Below the pieces are notes generated by a model. It saw only the letters and a program-made list of their open reading frames with translations, ran no database searches and was not told the DNA's origin. Below are positions 22,153 through 32,595 of a stretch of 64,000 nt of DNA, in pieces. Each line of letters starts with the position of its first letter. Position 1 is the stretch's first letter. The stretch is from assembly GCA_018287875.1 (NCBI GenBank), contig JAGVVL010000025.1, forward strand, positions 2,666,001-2,730,000, in the 5' to 3' direction. This DNA comes from Nigrospora sphaerica. Taxonomy: Eukaryota > Ascomycota > Sordariomycetes > Amphisphaeriales > Apiosporaceae. A program made the position numbers and the translations under genes.

Positions 22153-24014
22153 ATGGTCTTCGCTTCCCGCCGCCAACTCGACGCCAAGGGGCAAGTTTCC
22201 CTGGCGCCCACGCAACTGCAACCGTCCGACGACGAAGCGTCTATCCTCCGCGACGGCGAGCTTGCCTACGTTCGGAAGACGGCGGGCAATGGCGCCACGG
22301 GACACCAGGAGGTGGTTGGGGCCCCCGTCGAGACGCAGTCGCCTCTTGGATACCACGTCAACTGGTTGACCATCATCTTCCTGAACATCAATCACATGGT
22401 CGGCACGGGCATCTTTTCGACGCCCGCGACCGTCCTGCGCCTGACGGGCTCCATCGGCCTGGCTCTGGTGTATTGGGTCATTGGCTTTCTCCTCGCCGTG
22501 GCCGGGCTGGGCGTGCACATGGAGTTCACCAGTTACTTTCCGAACCGCAGCGGCTCCGAGGTCGTTTGGCTGGAGCAGAGCTATCCGCGGCCCAGACACC
22601 TTTTCCCCATCGCCTACGCCGTCCAAAACGTCCTGCTCTCCTTCAGTAGCAGCAACGCCATTGTCCTGTCCACGTACCTGTGGCGAATCGTGGGTCGGAG
22701 CCCTTCGCCGTGGGAGCTCAAGGGCGTGGCCATCGCCGCTTATACGGTTGCCGTTCTGGCCGTCATTGTCCACAACAAGTACTCCCTTTGGGCTATCAAC
22801 ATTATTGGTGCGCTGAAGCTGCTTCTGCTGGTCGTCATCGCCATCTCCGGCCTCGTCATTCTGGGGGGGCACGTGCCTGGCATCCAAAACCCGGGGCTCA
22901 ACTTTGCCGACGGCTTCGCGGGAACGACGTCGAGCGGGTACAACCTATCGCAGGCCATGGTGAACATCAGTTTCGCCTTCTCCGGATGGCAGAGCGCTTT
23001 CGGCATGGTCAACGAAATCAAAAACCCCGTGCCGACGCTGAAGAAGAACGCCACGACGTCGCTCCTCATCGTCTTCGTCCTGTACTTCCTCTGCAACATC
23101 GCCTACTTCGCGGCCGCCCCCAAGGCCGTCTTCATGGAATCGGGCCAGCTTGCCGCCGCCGTCTTCTTCCGCACCGTCTTTGGTGCGACGGCCGAGTCGG
23201 CCCTCAACGTGTGTGTGCTCCTCAGCGCCTTTGGCAACCTCCTGGCCGTGCTCGTCAACCAGTCCCGCCAGATCCGCGAGATCGCGCGCCAGGGGGTGCT
23301 GCCGTGGACCGAGTTCTGGGTGTCGACCAAGCCCTTCGGCACGCCCCTGGGGCCCTATCTGCTCAAATGGGCCTTCACCTTCCTCATGATCGTCGCGCCC
23401 CCCGCCGGCGATGCCTTCCAGTTCGTCGTCTCGCTCCAGTCGTACCCGGAGGCCATCTTTCACGTCGCCATGGGCGTCGGTCTGCTCCTTTTGCGGTGGC
23501 GTCGCGCTCGTGCCGGTACGCCGCCCTCGGAATTCCGGGCTTGGTGGATCCTGGTGGCTCTCTACCTGCTGGCCCAGGTTTATCTGCTCGTCATGCCGTG
23601 GATCCCTCCTGTGGGCGGTATCTACTCAGGCACTGTCAGTTTGTAAGTGGCACGATTCCTGACCTCGGTGGTCGACTGTAAGCGTGTGATGGCTAACCTG
23701 GAAATGACAACAGCCTTTGGTGTACGTACATGCTGGTTGGAATGGGCGTCATTGCCGTCTGCGGCCTCTACTACTACGTCTGGATGAAACTGCTCCCTCG
23801 CCTGGGCAACTATTCGATTCGGTCTGAAGTCATCAACGTCGACGACAACGGGGCCAACACTCACCGCATATTACGCATTCCCAATTCCGAGGTGGCGGAA
23901 TGGGACGAAACCCATGATGAGATGGGACAAAAGCTGCGCCAGAGACGTGTGACCAACGTCGAGGGGAATAGTGACGCCGCGATTGCGCAGCCAGATTATA
24001 AGATGGGGGCTTGA
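22153..24014 (+). CDS. Amino-acid permease, MUP1-like (L-type amino-acid transporter family)
   Basis: Exons 22153-23642 and 23714-24014 join in frame to 596 residues; the 71-nt intron is GTAAGT...CAG. The start lies in a good context (ATCACCATGG). A hydrophilic N-terminus of about 70 residues precedes about 12 hydrophobic segments. The first has NHMVGTGIFSTP, the substrate-binding loop typical of APC transporters, and the middle has SFAFSGWQSAFGMVNEIKNP, typical of high-affinity methionine permease-like proteins. It would sit in the plasma membrane and import an amino acid or related compound. The divergent 2-oxoglutarate dioxygenase suggests the imported compound may feed that enzyme, which is an inference. 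Confidence 0.9.
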
Positions 24015-24470
24015 GAACCGTGAGCATGGGAAGAGAGGAGTCAAGGCGAGGTAGAACCGTCGTCGAAACTCTGTTTCGTAGCTGGTGTTGAGTCTTTCGA
24101 TACGCGCTGATTCTGTCGATACGTTGTTAGAACCAGCGTGTGGGTCAGAAAAGAGGGTGTAACAGGCGTGATTTCAATCGCAATGGCTGCAGGCTGCAGG
24201 GGTTCGGGTAAGCCGGGCCCCTCTCGCATGGGTCTTGACGCCAGCAGCCGGACAGCCGTCGGGCATTTCCTATCGTACATATACCCTCCTCTCCCCCCTT
24301 TTTCCACACCGTATCATACGTGTTGATTATGTTGGTGGGTATTGATTGTCTAGCTGATGTTTGTTCCAGGACTCGCCCCTTCCTGAACGTGTAGGTATTT
24401 GATATGACCCAGGCAATCCCTAGAGATCGAGAGGTCATCCATGCACTTGATATCGTTCCCGTCGTCGACT
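24015..24470. other. 3' flank of permease
   Basis: No gene seen; presumed 3' UTR, then the edge of the repeat-rich accessory region. Confidence 0.4.
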
Positions 24471-24700
24471 CGCCCGGGGGAGTCCATGTCCCGCCTTCTC
24501 TCATCCAGAAAGTTCCACCTTCTATCGTCCAAACAGTCTCCAAGCCAGGAACCCCGGGAGGGCGCGCGGGCACAAGCTACGCGGGTGCCAGTAGTTGGAA
24601 GCAAGACCAGCGAAAAGAAGTTGGAACGAAGAGCTTCTCGCGCGGCCGCATGCCTTCCCTGGGGCAGGCGACACCATGTTAAACTGAAGCTACGCATAAG
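24471..24700 (+). repeat. R2-related repeat fragment (copy 2)
   Basis: This plus-strand stretch matches the minus strand of 25600-25780 and 33360-33560: CCACCTTCT, GGAGGGCGCG, a diverged GTAAGCTAC motif and GAAGAGC occur in the same order. The TATA/AATAAA part seen in other R2 copies is not present. Orientation relative to the leader motif at 24860 is opposite to copies B and D. Confidence 0.5.
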
Positions 24701-24849
24701 CGCCCATTTCGCCCCCGGCAGCTGCGTGCTCGGCCGGGCCACGGGCAATGGCGCTTCATGAGATGACTTGCGCGGAAGGGCCACGGCGCTAAGGTGATCC
24801 CGTACTTCCCATAACAGCTGGACGGTAGCCATGTGAAGCGGATTTTCGA

Positions 24850-25140
24850 CGGCAGTTCGGATTTGAGCTTAATTCCTTCCTCTCTTTGACCACTTCTGAC
24901 TACCAATACCAACACCAGCACCATCACTGTTGGAAGAAAACTCGGTCTCTCCCCTGGTCAATCAGCACACGCCATGCCACATGTACATGCAAAGGGTGTA
25001 TCCTCCATACTCTGGTTCTTGTTCTTGTTCTCTCCCTCTTCAATCAATCAATCTCAACCACCCTCGTTCAACCACCATCACCGACAACCACCATCACCAA
25101 CGACCACCATCACCAACAATACCACCGTTACCAACTGTCC
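24850..25140 (+). repeat. Leader motif of the membrane-ORF unit (copy A), without an ORF
   Basis: The block TTCCTTCCTCTCTTTGACCAC followed by CA-rich sequence with many CCA/CAC triplets matches the leaders at 26145-26275, 31895-31999 and 33855-33923. No downstream membrane ORF follows here. A candidate solo LTR interrupts it. Confidence 0.5.
24928..25072 (+). mobile_element. Candidate solo copia-type LTR
   Basis: Begins TGTTGGAAG and ends near GTTCAAC, about 145 bp, with CACCATCAC on both sides (24919-24927 and 25073-25081). TGTTGG...TTCAAC ends are typical of copia LTRs, and it sits at the same kind of CAC-rich site as the element at 33924. Flanking simple repeats make the duplication ambiguous. 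Confidence 0.4.
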
Positions 25141-25167
25141 GCTGAGGCACAAAGCAAAAGCTTCGGG

Positions 25168-25190
25168 AATGATCCACTTGTTGGATCATT
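25168..25190. other. Perfect hairpin, 9-bp arms
   Basis: AATGATCCA and TGGATCATT flank a 5-base loop. It lies just upstream of R2 copy 3. Function unknown. Confidence 0.6.
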
Positions 25191-25267
25191 CTGTCCAGTT
25201 CTGCACTATAAGGGCTACTCCTGCAGGGACCAATCTGCCAGGCCGTAACAGGTAGGATAAGGCGACT

Positions 25268-25800
25268 TCTCTTTATTCTACTAGAAAGGGCTCGTAGATG
25301 GTTTGGTGATCCCTGGGTCTCCTCTCCTTCTCTCGGGTCCTCCGGTACCTTTATATTCGCAGGTCCCCTTTGGCCGAGCCCTTCTCTCTAGCCTTTCGCT
25401 CCGATCCGTCTAGAGATCCGGATGTCTCACACACGACCTCTGGCAAAGAGACACTTTCTTGGCGAACAGTCTGTCCTTTGTCCTTGCGATTGCGTCAGAG
25501 GGTGATAAATCTTCATATACAGGCACTGTTCCTGGACCGGGAGGGGTAGTGCAACTTCAGGTCAAAGGGCTGTACGAAGGCGACACTGCCCTATCTACGC
25601 TACAGCCGGCCAGCCATCTCAGCCCAGTACATGGGGCTCTTCAGTCTGACTGCTTCTCGCTGGCCTTGCCTCCATCTACTGGTACCTCTGTAGCTTACAC
25701 CATCGCGCCCTCCTGGGCGGGTTTCTGGCCTGGAACGTCGCCGGTCTAGAGAAGGTGGAGCTTGACGGACGTCAGACAGAGCGAACCCGTCATGGAAAGT
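25268..25800 (-). repeat. LTR-like repeat R2, copy 3 (unit B)
   Basis: On the minus strand: the GTAAGCTAC-containing part (about 25690), CCAGAGGTCGTGTGTGAGAC, GAATATAAAGG (TATA-like, about 25360), CCGAGAGAAGGAGAG, ATCACCAAACCATCTA, GAGCCCTTTCTAGTAGAATAAA ends near 25275. It is colinear with 33095-33560 on the same strand. Confidence 0.6.
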
Positions 25801-25920
25801 CGGATAGTACGCAGCGCGGGTTCTCACGATTAAGAATCTTCGCAAGGCAGCAGCAAAGGGGCCAGTCGCCCTCGGACAGAAGGTAGCAGACTTATGAGAA
25901 GCAACTGCATGAAAACATGC

Positions 25921-26007
25921 CCACCGTCACCTTCCGGCGTCCATCATGACCACCATCACCCTCCGGTGTCCATCGTGCCCACCATCACCTTCCGGCATCC
26001 ATCTCCT
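25921..26007 (+). repeat. 29-bp tandem repeat, three copies
   Basis: The unit beginning CCACCGTCACCTTCCGGC is repeated three times with a few changes. The equivalent position in unit D (about 33685) has one unit only, so the array expanded in unit B. Confidence 0.7.
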
Positions 26008-26275
26008 GGCCGGTCCTGCCAGTGACATAATTGCGGTATTGCGAGGGCAAGTGCACCAACTATGACCATCCTCAAGGGATGAACGAGTCTGCCATCCATC
26101 TGTGGAATAAACACCGGTAAATAAAACCAATCTTCGACGACGCTTCATTCTGACCTTGATTCCTTTCCTTCTTTGACCACTACTGACCATTAACACCAGC
26201 AGAAGTAGTAGCAACGCCACCACCACCACCACCACCACCACCAACAACAACGACGACGACGAGGAGGACGACAAG

Positions 26276-27001
26276 ATGTTGTCTTACCTCAATCCCATCG
26301 CCAGCGCCATCGCCGCCACCGTCTACGCCATCGGCGCTTTCATCGCCACCGGCATCACCACCGTCGTGGCCTTTGGCTGTACCGCCACCGCCCGCGCCAT
26401 CGTAGCTCGCGTGGCCACCGTCGCAATCGCCTTCGGTGCCCTTGGCGGTGCCGCCGTCGCCGTTGTTGGTGTCGCGGCGGCGGCCCCCCCCTCCCCCACC
26501 GCCCACGCCACCCCCACGGCCGCAACCAACGCCTCCGCTCCCGCCACCAATGTCTCTGTCGCCTGTAACGGCACCACCAGCAGCAGCGCTATCAGTACCT
26601 TCTTCACCAATCCCATTGTCATCCCGGCATGGGTGTTGGTGGTGCTGGTGCTGGTGGTGCTGTTGCTGGTGGTGCTGCTACTACTAGTGGTCCTTGTCGG
26701 CGGCTGGTGCCCACATGGCGGCGGTTGTTACCATTGCGCGGCGAGCCGCCCGCCCACCGTCGGCACCTGGTGGGCCGCCCACCGGGTGGCCGACGGGGGC
26801 TTTAACGCCGTCGCCGGCCCCGTGGCCATGGCGACTGGCCGAGCCGTCCCGGCCGCCAATGCCGGCGCCGACAACTCCGGCTTCGTGGTCCCCGCCGATG
26901 TTGTTCCCACCACCCCCGTCGGCACGGCCCCCCGCCGCCGCCACCTCGTCGCCGGCCACGCCAACGCCCCGGCCGACAACGCCCCAGCCGACAATGATTA
27001 A
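26276..27001 (+). CDS. Ala/Val-rich membrane protein of a local repeat family, copy B (apparently intact)
   Basis: ATG at 26276 gives 241 residues with no intron. The first 75 residues are Ala/Val/Ile-rich and could make two membrane spans. A Pro/Thr/Ala/Ser/Asn-rich stretch follows, then one strong span (about 120-145, nearly all V and L), then GGWCPHGGGCYHC with cysteine spacing C-x5-C-x2-C, and an Ala/Pro-rich tail. I do not recognise a family. Two damaged copies at 32002 and 36192 share the leader, the Val/Leu span and the start of the tail. Codon third positions are strongly C-rich. The GC-rich triplet composition also opens a second frame, so translation should be shown before a function is proposed. 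Confidence 0.5.
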   Translation: MLSYLNPIASAIAATVYAIGAFIATGITTVVAFGCTATARAIVARVATVAIAFGALGGAAVAVVGVAAAAPPSPTAHATPTAATNASAPATNVSVACNGTTSSSAISTFFTNPIVIPAWVLVVLVLVVLLLVVLLLLVVLVGGWCPHGGGCYHCAASRPPTVGTWWAAHRVADGGFNAVAGPVAMATGRAVPAANAGADNSGFVVPADVVPTTPVGTAPRRRHLVAGHANAPADNAPADND

Positions 27002-27052
27002 GACGGACAATATATTTAGCAATGGTTCGAAGCTTGGTGGCTGTTTTCTGGG

Positions 27053-27235
27053 AGGACATGTAATATAATTAACCAGCTGGCAAAAATGGCTGGTCTTTTG
27101 GGACATGTAATATAACGAACCAGCTGGCAAGAATGGCTGGTTTTTGGGGACATGAAACATAGTTAACTAGCTGGCGAAAATGGCTGGTCTTTTGGGTCAC
27201 GTAATATAATTAACTAGCTGGCGAAAATCGCTGGT
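27053..27235 (+). repeat. 47-bp tandem repeat, four copies, each with an inverted repeat
   Basis: Units begin GGACATGTAATATAATTAAC and contain ACCAGC...GCTGGT, able to form a short stem. They follow the stop of the copy-B membrane ORF by about 50 bp. Unit D carries one related unit near 36841. They could act in the 3' UTR or simply be a minisatellite. Confidence 0.8.
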
Positions 27236-27338
27236 TCCCCGAGGGGAATGCGATTTTTGGTTTTCTTTGGTAAACATTCTGTTGCTTGCCGTGTGACTGT
27301 GCCATTGTTGCCGGCAGCCATGTGGAAATCACCAATTC

Positions 27339-27947
27339 TCAGCAGCCTAAGCCCTCCAGTGTGTCTGCGAGGGACCGCGTCCACCACTCGAGCCAATATG
27401 CGGCCCAGAACCAACCTTGGGCTATTATAAACCAACCCGCCGTCTCGTCAACTGTCTTGCAGCGCAGTGCTGTGTGCAAAAGAGCCCATATAGAGACGCC
27501 GGCGCAGCCTGCATATATGGGTACAGCCCTTCCGAATGTGCGCAGGCCGTCCATATCCGTATAATACTTTCTAAGATTGGAATGGACCGCCAGTAAGATG
27601 GCCGTCACCCCAAAGCTGATTGCTGTTTTCCAGCATTCAGAGAGTTCTTTAAACTGGGCACCGGGCTGAAGGAGTTGTATGGCGATAATAATGCATTGCA
27701 AAATTACCAAGGCGAGACAGAATCGGCTGAGTCGAGGGTGCGGACTTTGGACTTGCGAAAAGTGCTGTTCCGAGGATGTTTGACCACCCCGGTCACGGGC
27801 GTCGTACCAGTCGTGTGGTCCGTCGGTCAGGGTTACGACCATAATAACCATCGGCAAGAATATTAAGAGTGTAACGTAGTAAGCGACCAGGAGCTCATCC
27901 ATGACGAGAATGACTTTGGAATAATATTCTTCCAAGGTATATGTCAT
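27339..27947 (-). CDS. Small multi-span membrane protein, paralogue 1
   Basis: ATG at 27947-27945, 202 residues, no intron. Four hydrophobic segments are visible (about residues 24-40, 77-93, 107-122, 142-160), then FWAAYWLEWWTRSLAD near the C-terminus and a final GLGC. The family is not recognised. It is about half identical to the product of 28404-29123, which lies in tandem, same strand, with a duplicated upstream region. It has a single QHFSQVQSP where the paralogue has an octapeptide array. Probable location is a membrane; role unknown. Confidence 0.65.
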   Translation of the reverse strand: MTYTLEEYYSKVILVMDELLVAYYVTLLIFLPMVIMVVTLTDGPHDWYDARDRGGQTSSEQHFSQVQSPHPRLSRFCLALVILQCIIIAIQLLQPGAQFKELSECWKTAISFGVTAILLAVHSNLRKYYTDMDGLRTFGRAVPIYAGCAGVSIWALLHTALRCKTVDETAGWFIIAQGWFWAAYWLEWWTRSLADTLEGLGC

Positions 27948-28403
27948 AGCGGCGATTTGAACAGTATTGCCAATGGGTGCTGGAGCTGGCGCAGTAGGTG
28001 TGTTCGCGTGAAAAGGAGAGAAAATGGAAAGAAAGTCAGCCTCGCGAATATGTGGCAGACGAAGTACTTAATAAATAGGCACCATAACGTGGCTTTTCGA
28101 GCTGACCGAACCTAATTAACGAGAAAGGCCTCATTGGTGGTGAGGGCAGCGCTTGATTTGAGTTTGGCTATCGATTCCTTCATCCAAACCCGGCGTCTAT
28201 GTCAAACTGGTGAACCTTGCTGCTTTCTTAACAATTCAGCACACCTGTGACGGCTCTGGCGACTGTACACTGATGGAACCGGCGGTGGACTGATACGCAT
28301 GTTGACTAGCAACCGTGTAGGGTGTCAATTGAGTATAGAAGAAGGATGCCTTCTGACTATGAGTAGGGAAAGTAGGAGGACATTTATCAATCGCTAGGGA
28401 ATT

Positions 28404-29123
28404 TCAGCAGCCAAAGCCCGCTAATTTGTCTGCAAGGTATCGAGTCCACCACTCGTACCAATAGCCCGCCCAAAAGAACGCCTGGGCTGTTATAACCCAG
28501 CTCGTGGTTTCGATGCTTGTCTTACAACTCAGTGCTGCGTGTAGGGCCACCCATATAGAGACGCTGGCGCAGCCCGAATATCCAGGTAGAGCTCGTCCGA
28601 ATGTCCCGAGGTCTCTATCATTATGATAAAGCTTTCTAAGACCATAGTGGCAGTCAAGCAACGTGATGGTCACCACGAGACTGATCGCCGATGTCCAGTA
28701 TTGGTGACTTTGGCGAAGGAAACCCGCCACGGGAATAAGGCATTGTAAAATGGCTAATGCGAGACATAATCGACTGAGTTGCGGATTTGGACTTTGGACT
28801 TGCGAAAACTGCTGGTCTGAGCGAGGCGAAAGCTGCTGGTCTGAGCGAGGCGAAAACTGCTGGTCTGAGCGAGGCGAAAACTGCTGGTCTGAGCGAGGCG
28901 AAAACTGCTGGTCTGAGCGAGGCGAAAACTGCTGGTCTGAGCGAGGCGAAAACTGCTGGTTTGAACGAGCTTGACGGTCCTGGATAAAGGAGTTATACTG
29001 ATGCCAGATTTCGGCTACAAAAGAAACCAGCGCGACTATAAAAATCAATAAGAAAAACAAGCCAACGCTGGCCAAAAGAACATAGAAGAGGAGTGAGCAA
29101 ATGTCAAACATGGGGTCGTCCAT
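28404..29123 (-). CDS. Small multi-span membrane protein, paralogue 2, with octapeptide repeats
   Basis: The first in-frame ATG is at 29123-29121, giving 239 residues. The position equivalent to the paralogue-1 start reads ATA (ACATATACC context is shared), so the original start seems lost and initiation probably moved downstream. After two N-terminal hydrophobic spans come six copies of QQFSPRSD (one has L for F), then the conserved QVQSP...LSRLCLALAILQC core, and the WWTRYLADK...GC end shared with paralogue 1. Whether the shortened N-terminus is functional is unknown. Confidence 0.6.
   Translation of the reverse strand: MDDPMFDICSLLFYVLLASVGLFFLLIFIVALVSFVAEIWHQYNSFIQDRQARSNQQFSPRSDQQFSPRSDQQFSPRSDQQFSPRSDQQFSPRSDQQLSPRSDQQFSQVQSPNPQLSRLCLALAILQCLIPVAGFLRQSHQYWTSAISLVVTITLLDCHYGLRKLYHNDRDLGTFGRALPGYSGCASVSIWVALHAALSCKTSIETTSWVITAQAFFWAGYWYEWWTRYLADKLAGFGC
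28800..28972 (-). repeat. In-frame 24-bp tandem repeat (octapeptide array)
   Basis: Six full 24-bp units and partial flanks inside the CDS at 28404-29123, nearly identical at DNA level. They encode QQFSPRSD on the minus strand. The array length is likely to vary between strains. Confidence 0.9.
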
Positions 29124-30000
29124 AATGAGAGCAACTTTTAACCAACAGTCGTCGGAGGTATATGTTATTGGCGGTGATTCCAACAGTATTGCTCATGGGT
29201 GCTGGAGCTGGCAGAGTAGGTGTGTTTCCGCGTGAAAAGGAGGAGGGAGTGGAGGGAAAGGCGGCCCTGCGAATTTATGGCAGACGAAGTACTTATTAAA
29301 TAGGCACGACAAGGTGGCTTTTCGAGCTGGCCGAACTCAGTGAACTCAATCAACGAGAAAGGCCTCATTAGTGGTGAGGGTAGTGCTTGATTTGAGTTTG
29401 GCTATCGATTCCTTCATCAATATCGGCGTCTATTTCAGACTGGTGAACCTTTGTTGCTCTCTCAATAACTCAACACACCTGCCACCTGTCGTAGTCTTCA
29501 AAGGGGGTCCCAATTCACATGCCTCGCGACCTGCACCACCCTGGTCCCATGTATCAGATTCCAAGACAAGTGACAATAGCGCGGAGCGCGCACCCCGAAT
29601 GTTGGAACGCTGCATTGTGGCTGGCTTGCTGCCTAGGTATCGACACGATGAGATGGGTAATGATTGTGGACTAAGTCTTGCTCGAAAGGTCGGTGAAGCC
29701 TAGGATGATGTGGTTGACTGCCCTTGGAGCCATGTAGCTGCTAGCTAGCTGTGCAAGGCGTGGCGCTTATCGTCTGTTCGATACCGGAGAGACTTGTTTG
29801 TCTATGCGCATACATTGTGAGGGCATGTGTTTCCTTCATTCTTCACATAAGTAAGCATGGTTTTTATGCCTATATATGCCTCTGTTCTTCTTAGAAAAGT
29901 AACGGGGGTTAGACTGAGGACATACCTATATTTCGCCTGCCACATGTAGGGGCCACGGAGTGAACCGCGAAGTAGCAAGCCAAATAGTCGAAGAACAGAG
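29124..30000. other. Upstream region of paralogue 2
   Basis: No gene seen. Positions 29280-29460 match 28055-28225 upstream of paralogue 1 (shared GAGAAAGGCCTCATT and TTGAGTTTGGCTATCGATTC), so the duplication included the promoter. Confidence 0.6.
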
Positions 30001-30002
30001 AA

Positions 30003-30358
30003 TGAAGCAGAAGAGTAGAGAAGTAGAAGAGTAGAGAAGTAGAAGAGTAGAGAAGTAGAAGAGTAGAGAAGTAGAAGAGTAGAGAAGTAGAAGAGTAGAG
30101 AAGTAGAAGAGTAGAGAAGTAGAAGAGTAGAGAAGTAGAAGAGTAGAGAAGTAGAAGAGTAGAGAAGTAGAAGAGTAGAGAAGTAGAAGAGTAGAGAAGT
30201 AGAAGAGTAGAGAAGTAGAAGAGTAGAGAAGTAGAAGAGTAGAGAAGTAGAAGAGTAGAGAAGTAGAAGAGTAGAGAAGTAGAAGAGTAGAGAAGTAGAA
30301 GAGTAGAGAAGTTGAAGAGTAGAGAAGTTGAAGAGTAGAGAAGTAGAAGAGTAGAGAA
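30003..30358. repeat. 16-bp minisatellite, about 22 copies
   Basis: The unit AGAAGTAGAAGAGTAG is repeated almost without change, with two units at the right end carrying a T. It leaves several frames open on the minus strand, which explains long Leu/Ser/Thr/Tyr-repeat translations that are not genes. Confidence 0.95.
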
Positions 30359-31600
30359 TGAAGCAGTAGACTTATACAATGCGGCGATTGCACACATTAT
30401 ATGACCACTACCAACCACGACACCAGCAGCAGCAGCAGGGGGATGCGTACCTTGACTCTCGTGGGATCCAAGAGCATGAAACACGAGTGGTTGTCTTGGA
30501 TGCGGATGTGTCTTGCTTGTGCCTGCCCTGGCCCTTTGAGATTCGTGATGCCTGCCTCGCCGATGCGTGATGCGTGACGCCTGCCCTGGTGGTGCCAAGC
30601 CCGGTGGTGCGTTGTGCCGACCGTTGCCATTCCTGACGATTGGTGCCAGCCCCGGTGATGTGCTGTTCCTGTCCAAGCCCTTTTCGATTCATGATACCAG
30701 CCCCCGTGCTGTGCTGTGCCGACCCTTGTCATTTTGGCGATTGGTGCTAACCCTGATGATGTGATGACAGCCCTGGTGATGGGATGCCAGCACCGGTAAA
30801 TTGTGACATCTGCCCTGTCGCATATATAAGGCGCAGTTGCTGCAGGGCAATTGCGGATCCGTTTTTGTACCACATGCCCTTATAGTGACTGCATGACAGA
30901 ACGAGACGTGTCGACGGCAGAAGAGCTGGAAACGGCAGAAGTGTTAGTGAGGTTGGCCTTTCTCGGATCTATTGTTACGCTAGATCTGGATGGCCCTCGA
31001 TGTTCGAGGAGGCAGGGCGGGGGCTAAACTCACTGTCATATGCGGCAGAGTCTGAAGTTAATCCAAATGAAGAAGACCTTGACGATGGTAAGTCGAGGGC
31101 GTGGCGTTGACGGTAGAATCAATCATTTTCGAGATCAAGTGCCCAAAGTACTGCATGTATGAAGGTGCTGTTTGGTTGTGATTGTATTGTTGACTGGAGG
31201 TCCACTAGAAATGGTCCGATGAAGTTGCACCAGTTCAACTGGATGGCTGAGTCCTCTTCTCGGTACAGGTTGCCCGACACAAGTTTGCAATGCGGATGCC
31301 TAGTGGATATCACCAGCGAAAAGGCCCGCGAGACCAAGAATGGGCGATGAAGAAGAAATGGGCGTACGCAGTTCGTGATGGTCTGTCAAGGAAGAGAAGC
31401 TTGAACAGGAACAAAGCCGTCAGGGAGGGCGGGAGCTCAACCGATGGGGAACGATGAGGATGCTGAATCAAAACAGAGCCCAGCATCAATGCCGACTACC
31501 AGAAGGGCCTTCTGTTCCAGGTAGATTGGTCCTAGTGAGGAAACCACAGCGGTACCTGCTTCTAGGGAGGATACCACAGCTGTGCCTACCAAATCTTATC
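30359..31600. other. Degenerate low-complexity region, no gene seen
   Basis: 30570-30800 holds degenerate repeats of CCAGCCC(C/T)GGTGATG-like units. A 42-codon ORF from ATG 30891 has no further support. Nothing else is recognised. Confidence 0.4.
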
Positions 31601-31999
31601 CCGTGTGCTAGCTCGATGAGAGAAGGTGGAACTGAAGGACGCCAGACAGAGCGAACCCGCAACGGGACTTGGAGCAGGAAGCCTCAGGGTGACTGCTATA
31701 TAGGGTAATCGCTACTTCTATGGGTTCCCAATGTAACATAGCGAGCGGTCTTGCCATGGCAAGTGTGCCAACATATGGAAGCGGATGGAAGGGGATAGCG
31801 CAGCCGGCCCAGACACTCCTCGGTAAAAATTTCTGCCGTCCACAACAAACACCAACTATCAAATTGAATTTCCTGTGAGATTCGATCTCGCCTCGATTCT
31901 TTCCTTCTTTGGCCACTACTATATACTCATTGCAGCAGCAGCAGTAACGACACTACCACCACCAACAAGAGCAACAACGACGCCGGGGACGACGAAAAT
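31601..31999 (+). repeat. R2 fragment and leader of unit C
   Basis: 31615-31665 (GAGAAGGTGGAACTGAAGGACG, then CAGACAGAGCGAACCCG) matches 25750-25790 and 33505-33545. 31895-31990 is the leader block (CTTTCCTTCTTTGGCCACTAC, CA-rich triplets, GACGACGAA) directly before the unit C start codon. Confidence 0.6.
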
Positions 32000-32595
32000 A
32001 TGTGGTCCTACCCGCCGCTGTCGCCAGCGCCGTCACTGATTTGGCTCCCGTCGCCACCGCCGTCACCGCCGTCGTGGCCCTTGGCTGTGCCGCCGCCGCC
32101 GTTGCTGGTGTCGCGGCGGCTGCCCCCCCCCCTCCGCCACCGCCTATGCCACCCCCACTACCGCTCCCATCACCACGGCCGCAAGCAACGCCTCCGCCCT
32201 CGCCGCCGATGTCTCTGTCGCCTGTAACGGCACCACCAGCAGCAGCGCTGTCAGTACCTTCTTCACTAATCCCATTGTCATCCCGGCATAGGTGTTGGTG
32301 GTGCTGGTGCTGGTGGTGCTGTTACTACTAGTGCTTCTTGCCGGCGGCTGGTGCCCGCATGGCGGCGGCTGTTACAATTGCGCGGCGAGCTGTCCGGCCA
32401 CTGTCGGCAACTTGCGAGCTGCCCACCGGGTGGCCGACGGGGGCTTTAACGCTGTCGCCGGTCCCATCGCCATGGCTACTGGCAGAGCCGCCCCAACCGC
32501 CACCGCCGCCCTGCCGCCCCTGTCGCTGATGCCGGCGCCGACGCTCCCGCCGACTCCCCCGTCAACTCCGGCTGCTTGGTTCCCGCCGACGTAAT
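32000..32595 (+). pseudogene. Ala/Val-rich membrane protein family, copy C (broken)
   Basis: ATG at 32000 is at the position of the copy-B start, but the next codons are out of frame with the Ala/Val part, which reads from 32002. A C-homopolymer length change near 32127 shifts the frame again, and the Trp codon before the Val/Leu span of copy B is a TAG here (near 32290). The span and the tail (AGGWCPHGGGCYNC, then AAHRVADGGFNAVAGP as in copy B) are still readable from 32292. Three separate lesions make this a pseudogene. Confidence 0.6.

Noticed and set aside
22069..23681. Large alternative frames within the permease gene
   Set aside because: Arg/Pro/Gly/Ala-rich shadows on both strands; the chosen frame has APC motifs and membrane spans.
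24928..25255. Second LTR beginning TGTTGGATC at about 25180 and ending GTAACA
   Set aside because: The start is part of a 9-bp hairpin, no flanking duplication is seen and no partner copy was found.
26217..26275. CRISPR-like or satellite array before copy B
   Set aside because: It is a short CAC/CAA triplet run belonging to the leader; no spacers or repeated units.
29909..30676. Long minus-strand ORFs over the 16-bp minisatellite
   Set aside because: Translations are pure repeats of a few residues caused by a period not divisible by three in a stop-free unit; no start, domain or flanking coding sequence.
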